Source: Nephrocerus scutellatus
Taxonomy: Eukaryota; Arthropoda; Insecta; Diptera; Pipunculidae
Assembly: GCA_947095585.1 (NCBI GenBank)
Contig: OX352764.1
Location: 1 to 64,000, forward strand
DNA length: 64,000 nucleotides
Direction: 5' to 3'
Part shown: one piece after another, positions 53,601 to 64,000 of the stretch
Layout: the number at the start of each line of letters is the position of its first letter
How positions within the stretch are numbered: position 1 is the stretch's first letter
Notes under the pieces: model-generated
What the model saw: only the letters and a program-made list of their open reading frames with translations
What the model was told of the DNA's origin: nothing
Databases searched by the model: none
Translations under genes and position numbers: made by a program

Positions 53601-55940
53601 ATACTGTCGAAATATATGAATATATTTTGTAGCCTGAAATGCAAGCTTTCCAATGGTACCAATAATGTGGTCAAACCTCCCAACTTTACTGCCACTTTTG
53701 ATCCAAAAACCTCTTAAAATGTATGAGTGTAAAATGTGAGAAATATGCTTCAATTCGCTGAAGGTCTGTTAGCCTTGCCTATACTGTCCAAATATATGAG
53801 TATATTTTGTAGCCTGAAATTCAAGCTTTCCAATGGTACCAATAATGTGGTCAACCCTCCCAACTTTACTGCCACTTTTGATCCAAAAACCTCTTAAAAT
53901 GTATGAGTGTAAAATGTGAAAAATGTGCTTCAATGCGCTGAAGGTCTGTTAGCTTTGCCTATACTGTCCAACAGTATGAGAATATTTTGTAGCCTGAAAC
54001 TCAAGCTTTCCAATGATACCAATAATGTAGTCAAACCTCCCAACTTTACTGCCACTTTTGATCCAAAAACCTCTTAAAATGTATGAGTGTAAAATGTGAG
54101 AAATGTGCTTCAATGCGCTGAAGGTCTGTTAGCCTTGCCTATACTGTCCAACCATATGAATATATTTTGTAGCCTGAAACTCAAGCTTTCCAATGATACC
54201 AATAATGTGGTCAAACCTCCCAACTTTACTGCCACTTTTGATCCAAAAACCTCTTAAAATGTATGAGTGTAAAATGTGAAAAATGTGCTTCAATGCGCTG
54301 AAGTTCTGTTAGCCTTGCCTATACTGTCCAACCACATGAGTATATTTTGTAGCCTGAAACACAAGCTTTCCAATGATACCAATAATGTGGTCAAACCTCC
54401 CAACTTTACTGCCACTTTTGATCCAAAAACCTCTTAAAATGTATGAGTGTAAAATGTGAAAAATGTGCTTCAATGCGCTGAAGGTCTGTTAGCTTTGCCT
54501 ATACTGTCCAACAGTATGAGAATATTTTGTAGCCTGAAACTCAAGCTTTCCAATGATACCAATAATGTAGTCAAACCTCCCAACTTTACTGCCACTTTTG
54601 ATCCAAAAACCTCTTAAAATGTATGAGTGTAAAATGTGAGAAATGTGCTTCAATGCGCTGAAGGTCTGTTAGCCTTGCCTATACTGTCCAACCATATGAA
54701 TATATTTTGTAGCCTGAAACTCAAGCTTTCCAATGATACCAATAATGTAGCCAAACCTCCCAACTTTACTGCCACTTTTGATCCAAAAACCTCTTAAAAT
54801 GTATGAGTGTAAAATGTGAGAAATATGCTTCAATTCGCTGAAGGTCTGTTAGCCTTGCCTATACTGTCCAAATATATGAGCATATTTTGTAGCCTGAAAT
54901 GCAAGCTTTCCAATGGTACCAATAATGTGGTCAACCCTCCCAACTTTACTGCCACTTTTGATCCAAAAACCTCTTAAAATGTATGAGTGTAAAATGTGAG
55001 AAATGTGCTTCAATGCGCTGAAGGTCTGTTAGCCTTGCCTATACTGTCCAACCATATGAATATATTTTGTAGCCTGAAACTCAAGCTTTCCAATGATACC
55101 AATAATGTAGCCAAACCTCCCAACTTTACTGCCACTTTTGATCCAAAAACCTCTTAAAATGTATGAGTGTAAAATGTGAAAAATGTGCTTCAATGCGCTG
55201 AAGGTCTGTTAGCCTTGCCTATACTGTCCAACCACATGAGTATATTTTGTAGCCTGAAACACAAGCTTTCCAATGATACCAATAATGTGGTCAAAACTCC
55301 CAACTTTACTGCCACTTTTGATCCAAAAACCTCTTAAAATGTATGAGTGTAAAATGTGAGAAATATGCTTCAATTCGCTGAAGGTCTGTTAGCCTTGCCT
55401 ATACTGTCCAAATATATGAGCATATTTTGTAGCCTTAAATGCAAGCTTTCCAATGGTACCAATAATGTGGTCAACCCTCCCAACTTTACTGCCACTTTTG
55501 ATCCAAAAACCTCTTAAAATGTATGAGTGTAAAATGTGAAAAATGTGCTTCAATGCGCTGAAGGTCTGTTAGCTTTGCCTATACTGTCCAACAGTATGAG
55601 AATATTTTGTAGCCTGAAACTCAAGCTTTCCAATGATACCAATAATGTAGTCAAACCTCCCAACTTTACTGCCACTTTTGATCCAAAAACCTCTTAAAAT
55701 GTATGAGTGTAAAATGTGAGAAATGTGCTTCAATGCGCTGAAGGTCTGTTAGCCTTGCCTATACTGTCCAACCATATGAATATATTTTGTAGCCTGAAAC
55801 TCAAGCTTTCCAATGATACCAATAATGTAGCCAAACCTCCCAACTTTACTGCCACTTTTGATCCAAAAACCTCTTAAAATGTATGAGTGTAAAATGTGAG
55901 AAATATGCTTCAATTCGCTGAAGGTCTGTTAGCCTTGCCT

Positions 55941-58100
55941 ATACTGTCGAAATATATGAATATATTTTGTAGCCTGAAATGCAAGCTTTCCAATGGTACC
56001 AATAATGTGGTCAAACCTCCCAACTTTACTGCCACTTTTGATCCAAAAACCTCTTAAAATGTATGAGTGTAAAATGTGAGAAATATGCTTCAATTCGCTG
56101 AAGGTCTGTTAGCCTTGCCTATACTGTCCAAATATATGAGTATATTTTGTAGCCTGAAATGCAAGCTTTCCAATGGTACCAATAATGTGGTCAACCCTCC
56201 CAACTTTACTGCCACTTTTGATCCAAAAACCTCTTAAAATGTATGAGTGTAAAATGTGAAAAATGTGCTTCAATGCGCTGAAGGTCTGTTAGCTTTGCCT
56301 ATACTGTCCAACAGTATGAGAATATTTTGTAGCCTGAAACTCAAGCTTTCCAATGATACCAATAATGTAGTCAAACCTCCCAACTTTACTGCCACTTTTG
56401 ATCCAAAAACCTCTTAAAATGTATGAGTGTAAAATGTGAGAAATATGCTTCAATTCGCTGAAGGTCTGTTAGCCTTGCCTATACTGTCCAAATATATGAG
56501 CATATTTTGTAGCCTGAAATGCAAGCTTTCCAATGGTACCAATAATGTGGTCAACCCTCCCAACTTTACTGCCACTTTTGATCCAAAAACCTCTTAAAAT
56601 GTATGAGTGTAAAATGTGAAAAATGTTCTTCAATGCGCTGAAGGTCTGTTAGCTTTGCCTATACTGTCCAACAGTATGAGAATATTTTGTAGCCTGAAAC
56701 TCAAGCTTTCCAATGATACCAATAATGTAGTCAAACCTCCCAACTTTACTGCCACTTTTGATCCAAAAACCTCTTAAAATGTATGAGTGTAAAATGTGAG
56801 AAATGTGCTTCAATGCGCTGAAGGTCTGTTAGCCTTGCCTATACTGTCCAACCATATGAATATATTTTGTAGCCTGAAACTCAAGCTTTCCAATGATACC
56901 AATAATGTAGCCAAACCTCCCAACTTTACTGCCACTTTTGATCCAAAAACCTCTTAAAATGTATGAGTGTAAAATGTGAGAAATATGCTTCAATTCGCTG
57001 AAGGTCTGTTAGCCTTGCCTATACTGTCCATATATATGAGCATATTTTGTAGCCTGAAATGCAAGCTTTCCAATGGTACCAATAATGTGGTCAACCCTCC
57101 CAACTTTACTGCCACTTTTGATCCAAAAACCTCTTAAAATGTATGAGTGTAAAATGTGAGAAATGTGCTTCAATGCGCTGAAGGTCTGTTAGCCTTGCCT
57201 ATACTGTCCAACCATATGAATATATTTTGTAGCCTGAAACTCAAGCTTTCCAATGATACCAATAATGTAGCCAAACCTCCCAACTTTACTGCCACTTTTG
57301 ATCCAAAAACCTCTTAAAATGTATGAGTGTAAAATGTGAAAAATGTGCTTCAATGCGCTGAAGGTCTGTTAGCCTTGCCTATACTGTCCAACCACATGAG
57401 TATATTTTGTAGCCTGAAACACAAGCTTTCCAATGATACCAATAATGTGGTCAAAACTCCCAACTTTACTGCCACTTTTGATCCAAAAACCTCTTAAAAT
57501 GTATGAGTGTAAAATGTGAGAAATATGCTTCAATTCGCTGAAGGTCTGTTAGCCTTGCCTATACTGTCCAAATATATGAGCATATTTTGTAGCCTGAAAT
57601 GCAAGCTTTCCAATGGTACCAATAATGTGGTCAACCCTCCCAACTTTACTGCCACTTTTGATCCAAAAACCTCTTAAAATGTATGAGTGTAAAATGTGAA
57701 AAATGTGCTTCAATGCGCTGAAGGTCTGTTAGCTTTGCCTATACTGTCCAACAGTATGAGAATATTTTGTAGCCTGAAACTCAAGCTTTCCAATGATACC
57801 AATAATGTAGTCAAACCTCCCAACTTTACTGCCACTTTTGATCCAAAAACCTCTTAAAATGTATGAGTGTAAAATGTGAGAAATGTGCTTCAATGCGCTG
57901 AAGGTCTGTTAGCCTTGCCTATACTGTCCAACCATATGAATATATTTTGTAGCCTGAAACTCAAGCTTTCCAATGATACCAATAATGTAGCCAAACCTCC
58001 CAACTTTACTGCCACTTTTGATCCAAAAACCTCTTAAAATGTATGAGTGTAAAATGTGAGAAATATGCTTCAATTCGCTGAAGGTCTGTTAGCCTTGCCT
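55941..58100. repeat. 12-monomer higher-order repeat, copy 4
   Basis: Same order of types as copy 3, 4500 bp (25 monomers) further on. Private changes include AAATGTTCTT near 56623 and TATATATGAG near 57031. Confidence 0.85.
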
Positions 58101-61100
58101 ATACTGTCGAAATATATGAATATATTTTGTAGCCTGAAATGCAAGCTTTCCAATGGTACCAATAATGTGGTCAAACCTCCCAACTTTACTGCCACTTTTG
58201 ATCCAAAAACCTCTTAAAATGTATGAGTGTAAAATGTGAGAAATATGCTTCAATTCGCTGAAGGTCTGTTAGCCTTGCCTATACTGTCCAAATATATGAG
58301 TATATTTTGTAGCCTGAAATGCAAGCTTTCCAATGGTACCAATAATGTGGTCAACCCTCCCAACTTTACTGCCACTTTTGATCCAAAAACCTCTTAAAAT
58401 GTATGAGTGTAAAATGTGAAAAATGTGCTTCAATGCGCTGAAGGTCTGTTAGCTTTGCCTATACTGTCCAACAGTATGAGAATATTTTGTAGCCTGAAAC
58501 TCAAGCTTTCCAATGATACCAATAATGTAGTCAAACCTCCCAACTTTACTGCCACTTTTGATCCAAAAACCTCTTAAAATGTATGAGTGTAAAATGTGAG
58601 AAATGTGCTTCAATGCGCTGAAGGTCTGTTAGCCTTGCCTATACTGTCCAACCATATGAATATATTTTGTAGCCTGAAACTCAAGCTTTCCAATGATACC
58701 AATAATGTGGTCAAACCTCCCAACTTTACTGCCACTTTTGATCCAAAAACCTCTTAAAATGTATGAGTGTAAAATGTGAAAAATGTGCTTCAATGCGCTG
58801 AAGTTCTGTTAGCCTTGCCTATACTGTCCAACCACATGAGTATATTTTGTAGCCTGAAACACAAGCTTTCCAATGATACCAATAATATGGTCAAACCTCC
58901 CAACTTTACTGCCACTTTTGATCCAAAAACCTCTTAAAATGTATGAGTGTAAAATGTGAGAAATATGCTTCAATTCGCTGAAGGTCTGTTAGCCTTGCCT
59001 ATACTGTCCAAATATATGAGTATATTTTGTAGCCTGAAATGCAAGCTTTCCAATGGTACCAATAATGTGGTCAACCCTCCCAACTTTACTGCCACTTTTG
59101 ATCCAAAAACCTCTTAAAATGTATGAGTGTAAAATGTGAAAAATGTGCTTCAATGCGCTGAAGGTCTGTTAGCCTTGCCTATACTGTCCAACCACATGAG
59201 TATATTTTGTAGCCTGAAACACAAGCTTTCCAATGATACCAATAATGTGGTCAAACCTCCCAACTTTACTGCCACTTTTGATCCAAAAACCTCTTAAAAT
59301 GTATGAGTGTAAAATGTGAAAAATGTGCTTCAATGCGCTGAAGGTCTGTTAGCCTTGCCTATACTGTCCAACCATATGAGTATATTTTGTAGCGTGAAAT
59401 GCAAGCTTTCCAATGATACCAATAATGTGGTCAAACCTCCCAACTTTACTGCCACTTTTGATCCAAAAACCTCTTAAAATGTATGAGTGTAAAATGTGAG
59501 AAATGTGCTTCAATGCGCTGAAGGTCTGTTAGCCTTGCCTATACTGTCCAACCATATGAATATATTTTGTAGCCTGAAACTCAAGCTTTCCAATGATACC
59601 AATAATGTAGCCAAACCTCCCAACTTTACTGCCACTTTTGATCCAAAAACCTCTTAAAATGTATGAGTGTAAAATGTGGGAAATATGCTTCAATTCGCTG
59701 AAGGTCTGTTAGCCTTGCCTATACTGTCCAAATATATGAGTATATTTTGTAGCCTGAAATGCAAGCTTTCCAATGGTACCAATAATGTGGTCAACCCTCC
59801 CAACTTTACTGCCACTTTTGATCCAAAAACCTCTTAAAATGTATGAGTGTAAAATGTGAAAAATGTGCTTCAATGCGCTGAAGGTCTGTTAGCTTTGCCT
59901 ATACTGTCCAACAGTATGAGAATATTTTGTAGCCTGAAACTCAAGCTTTCCAATGATACCAATAATGTAGTCAAACCTCCCAACTTTACTGCCACTTTTG
60001 ATCCAAAAACCTCTTAAAATGTATGAGTGTAAAATGTGAGAAATGTGCTTCAATGCGCTGAAGGTCTGTTAGCCTTGCCTATACTGTCCAACCATATGAA
60101 TATATTTTGTAGCCTGAAACTCAAGCTTTCCAATGATACCAATAATGTGGTCAAACCTCCCAACTTTACTGCCACTTTTGATCCAAAAACCTCTTAAAAT
60201 GTATGAGTGTAAAATGTGAAAAATGTGCTTCAATGCGCTGAAGTTCTGTTAGCCTTGCCTATACTGTCCAACCACATGAGTATATTTTGTAGCCTGAAAC
60301 ACAGGCTTTCCAATGATACCAATAATATGGTCAAACCTCCCAACTTTACTGCCACTTTTGATCCAAAAACCTCTTAAAATGTATGAGTGTAAAATGTGAG
60401 AAATATGCTTCAATTCGCTGAAGGTCTGTTAGCCTTGCCTATACTGTCCAAATATGTGAGTATATTTTGTAGCCTGAAATGCAAGCTTTCCAATGGTACC
60501 AATAATGTGGTCAACCCTCCCAACTTTACTGCCACTTTTGATCCAAAAACCTCTTAAAATGTATGAGTGTAAAATGTGAAAAATGTGCTTCAATGCGCTG
60601 AAGGTCTGTTAGCCTTGCCTATACTGTCCAACCACATGAGTATATTTTGTAGCCTGAAACACAAGCTTTCCAATGATACCAATAATGTGGTCAAACCTCC
60701 CAACTTTACTGCCACTTTTGATCCAAAAACCTCTTAAAATGTATGAGTGTAAAATGTGAGAAATGTGCTTCAATGCGCTGAAGGTCTGTTAGCCTTGCCT
60801 ATACTGTCGAAATATATGAATATATTTTGTAGCCTGAAATGCAAGCTTTCCAATGGTACCAATAATGTGGTCAAACCTCCCAACTTTACTGCCACTTTTG
60901 ATCCAAAAACCTCTTAAAATGTATGAGTGTAAAATGTGAGAAATATGCTTCAATTCGCTGAAGGTCTGTTAGCCTTGCCTATACTGTCCAAATATATGAG
61001 TATATTTTGTAGCCTGAAATGCAAGCTTTCCAATGGTACCAATAATGTGGTCAACCCTCCCAACTTTACTGCCACTTTTGATCCAAAAACCTCTTAAAAT

Positions 61101-61520
61101 GTATGAGTGTAAAATGTGAAAAATGTGCTTCAATGCGCTGAAGGTCTGTTAGCTTTGCCTATACTGTCCAACAGTATGAGAATATTTTGTAGCCTGAAAC
61201 TCAAGCTTTCCAATGATACCAATAATGTAGTCAAACCTCCCAACTTTACTGCCACTTTTGATCCAAAAACCTCTTAAAATGTATGAGTGTAAAATGTGAG
61301 AAATATGCTTCAATTCGCTGAAGGTCTGTTAGCCTTGCCTATACTGTCCAAATATATGAGCATATTTTGTAGCCTGAAATGCAAGCTTTCCAATGGTACC
61401 AATAATGTGGTCAACCCTCCCAACTTTACTGCCACTTTTGATCCAAAAACCTCTTAAAATGTATGAGTGTAAAATGTGAAAAATGTGCTTCAATGCGCTG
61501 AAGGTCTGTTAGCTTTGCCT

Positions 61521-61660
61521 ATACTGTCCAACAGTATGAGAATAATGTGGTCAAACCTCCCAACTTTACTGCCACTTTTGATCCAAAAACCTCTTAAAAT
61601 GTATGAGTGTAAAATGTGAAAAATGTGCTTCAATGCGCTGAAGTTCTGTTAGCCTTGCCT
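61521..61660. repeat. 140-bp deletion variant monomer, copy 2
   Basis: Same junction as the copy at 50761 and the same neighbours, so it arose once and was copied by a larger duplication. Confidence 0.92.
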
Positions 61661-62199
61661 ATACTGTCCAACCACATGAGTATATTTTGTAGCCTGAAAC
61701 ACAGGCTTTCCAATGATACCAATAATATGGTCAAACCTCCCAACTTTACTGCCACTTTTGATCCAAAAACCTCTTAAAATGTATGAGTGTAAAATGTGAG
61801 AAATATGCTTCAATTCGCTGAAGGTCTGTTAGCCTTGCCTATACTGTCCAAATATATGAGTATATTTTGTAGCCTGAAATGCAAGCTTTCCAATGGTACC
61901 AATAATGTGGTCAACCCTCCCAACTTTACTGCCACTTTTGATCCAAAAACCTCTTAAAATGTATGAGTGTAAAATGTGAAAAATGTGCTTCAATGCGCTG
62001 AAGGTCTGTTAGCCTTGCCTATACTGTCCAACCACATGAGTATATTTTGTAGCCTGAAACACAAGCTTTCCAATGATACCAATAATGTGGTCAAACCTCC
62101 CAACTTTACTGCCACTTTTGATCCAAAACCTCTTAAAATGTATGAGTGTAAAATGTGAGAAATGTGCTTCAATGCGCTGAAGGTCTGTTAGCCTTGCCT

Positions 62200-63999
62200 A
62201 TACTGTCGAAATATATGAATATATTTTGTAGCCTGAAATGCAAGCTTTCCAATGGTACCAATAATGTGGTCAAACCTCCCAACTTTACTGCCACTTTTGA
62301 TCCAAAAACCTCTTAAAATGTATGAGTGTAAAATGTGAGAAATATGCTTCAATTCGCTGAAGGTCTGTTAGCCTTGCCTATACTGTCCAAATATATGAGT
62401 ATATTTTGTAGCCTGAAATGCAAGCTTTCCAATGGTACCAATAATGTGGTCAACCCTCCCAACTTTACTGCCACTTTTGATCCAAAAACCTCTTAAAATG
62501 TATGAGTGTAAAATGTGAAAAATGTGCTTCAATGCGCTGAAGGTCTGTTAGCTTTGCCTATACTGTCCAACAGTATGAGAATATTTTGTAGCCTGAAACT
62601 CAAGCTTTCCAATGATACCAATAATGTAGTCAAACCTCCCAACTTTACTGCCACTTTTGATCCAAAAACCTCTTAAAATGTATGAGTGTAAAATGTGAGA
62701 AATATGCTTCAATTCGCTGAAGGTCTGTTAGCCTTGCCTATACTGTCCAAATATATGAGCATATTTTGTAGCCTGAAATGCAAGCTTTCCAATGGTACCA
62801 ATAATGTGGTCAACCCTCCCAACTTTACTGCCACTTTTGATCCAAAAACCTCTTAAAATGTATGAGTGTAAAATGTGAAAAATGTGCTTCAATGCGCTGA
62901 AGGTCTGTTAGCTTTGCCTATACTGTCCAACAGTATGAGAATATTTTGTAGCCTGAAACTCAAGCTTTCCAATGATACCAATAATGTAGTCAAACCTCCC
63001 AACTTTACTGCCACTTTTGATCCAAAAACCTCTTAAAATGTATGAGTGTAAAATGTGAGAAATGTGCTTCAATGCGCTGAAGGTCTGTTAGCCTTGCCTA
63101 TACTGTCCAACCATATGAATATATTTTGTAGCCTGAAACTCAAGCTTTCCAATGATACCAATAATGTAGCCAAACCTCCCAACTTTACTGCCACTTTTGA
63201 TCCAAAAACCTCTTAAAATGTATGAGTGTAAAATGTGAGAAATATGCTTCAATTCGCTGAAGGTCTGTTAGCCTTGCCTATACTGTCCAAATATATGAGC
63301 ATATTTTGTAGCCTGAAATGCAAGCTTTCCAATGGTACCAATAATGTGGTCAACCCTCCCAACTTTACTGCCACTTTTGATCCAAAAACCTCTTAAAATG
63401 TATGAGTGTAAAATGTGAGAAATGTGCTTCAATGCGCTGAAGGTCTGTTAGCCTTGCCTATACTGTCCAACCATATGAATATATTTTGTAGCCTGAAACT
63501 CAAGCTTTCCAATGATACCAATAATGTAGCCAAACCTCCCAACTTTACTGCCACTTTTGATCCAAAAACCTCTTAAAATGTATGAGTGTAAAATGTGAAA
63601 AATGTGCTTCAATGCGCTGAAGGTCTGTTAGCCTTGCCTATACTGTCCAACCACATGAGTATATTTTGTAGCCTGAAACACAAGCTTTCCAATGATACCA
63701 ATAATGTGGTCAAAACTCCCAACTTTACTGCCACTTTTGATCCAAAAACCTCTTAAAATGTATGAGTGTAAAATGTGAGAAATATGCTTCAATTCGCTGA
63801 AGGTCTGTTAGCCTTGCCTATACTGTCCAAATATATGAGCATATTTTGTAGCCTGAAATGCAAGCTTTCCAATGGTACCAATAATGTGGTCAACCCTCCC
63901 AACTTTACTGCCACTTTTGATCCAAAAACCTCTTAAAATGTATGAGTGTAAAATGTGAAAAATGTGCTTCAATGCGCTGAAGGTCTGTTAGCTTTGCCT
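62200..63999. repeat. 12-monomer higher-order repeat, copy 5, cut by window end
   Basis: The first ten monomers (T R S R S P R P Q R) are present, and the window ends at the first base of the eleventh. Confidence 0.85.
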
Positions 64000-64000
64000 A

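Larger units (their letters stand above)
59541..63999. repeat. Long satellite block, right copy of the 10.76-kb spaced duplication
   Basis: Matches 48781-53240 in type order and rare variants. It has private changes, including GTGGG near 59679 and loss of one A at 62125-62128. The match may continue beyond the window. Confidence 0.85.
32699..64000. repeat. 180-bp satellite DNA array (~174 monomers)
   Basis: A head-to-tail array with an exact 180-bp period that runs off the right end. The length departures I found are a truncated first monomer, two 140-bp monomers and a single 1-bp deletion. Monomers fall into recurrent types, told apart by the bases after ATACTGTC and by linked sites: P (ACCATATGAA), Q (ACCACATGAG), R (AATATATGAG), S (ACAGTATGAG), T (GAAATATATGAA) and U (ACCATATGAG with AGCGTGAAAT). 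Types are arranged in higher-order repeats. No coding capacity is seen, as nearly every frame is closed within one monomer. Arrays of this monomer size are typical of centromeric or pericentromeric heterochromatin in many eukaryotes, but nothing here proves that location. I do not recognise the family. Confidence 0.97.

Noticed and set aside
61976..62172. 60-codon frames on both strands in the satellite
   Set aside because: They exist only because one A is missing at 62125-62128, which shifts the frame past the usual stops.
32699..64000. CRISPR-like regular spacing
   Set aside because: The whole 180-bp unit repeats with no unique spacers, and the setting is eukaryotic satellite DNA.
32699..64000. 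Hammerhead motif in the 180-bp satellite
   Set aside because: No CTGATGA or CTGANGA followed by GAAA was found on the + strand, and no TCATCAG on the complement.

Overview
The window is eukaryotic, gene-free, highly repetitive DNA. I find no convincing protein-coding gene, rRNA or tRNA. The repeat types suggest a metazoan: megabase-style tandem satellites, long (CTAT)n/(GATA)n tracts, and a type I hammerhead ribozyme motif of the kind known from animal satellites and Penelope-like elements. I cannot name the species. (CTAT)n blocks this long are common in several invertebrate genomes, but that is only a hint.

Region A (1-32698) is a head-to-tail macrosatellite. The unit is 4790-4791 bp. It consists of a 2.55-kb AT-rich spacer, a ~2.0-kb degenerate CTAT tract and a ~220-bp palindrome-rich module ending in AAAATATATG. 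There is a partial copy at 1-1860 and six full copies starting at 1861, 8746, 13536, 18326, 23117 and 27908. A 2095-bp tandem duplication (6651-8745) carries only CTAT tract plus module. By eye the six copies differ by one substitution (14065) and one extra A in a poly-A run (units 4-6). Each full unit carries one hammerhead-ribozyme candidate on the + strand (3236-3280 and equivalents), followed by strong hairpins. If the array is transcribed on the + strand, the RNA could self-cleave into unit-length pieces.

Region B (32699-64000) is a 180-bp satellite of about 174 monomers. It abuts the macrosatellite at exactly the AAAATATATG base where the 2095-bp duplication also breaks. A few recurrent monomer types (named P, Q, R, S, T, U here) are arranged in higher-order repeats. 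A 12-monomer, 2160-bp pattern recurs five times, and a longer block recurs 10,760 bp apart, tagged by the same 40-bp deletion monomer. Each monomer has a nearly invariant ~58-bp core and a variable half.

The most interesting items are the ribozyme embedded in a 4.8-kb macrosatellite, the shared breakpoint used by three different neighbours, and a minus-strand cluster of consensus splice sites around tiny exon-like segments in the spacer. All function is inferred; no transcript or protein evidence is available from sequence alone.
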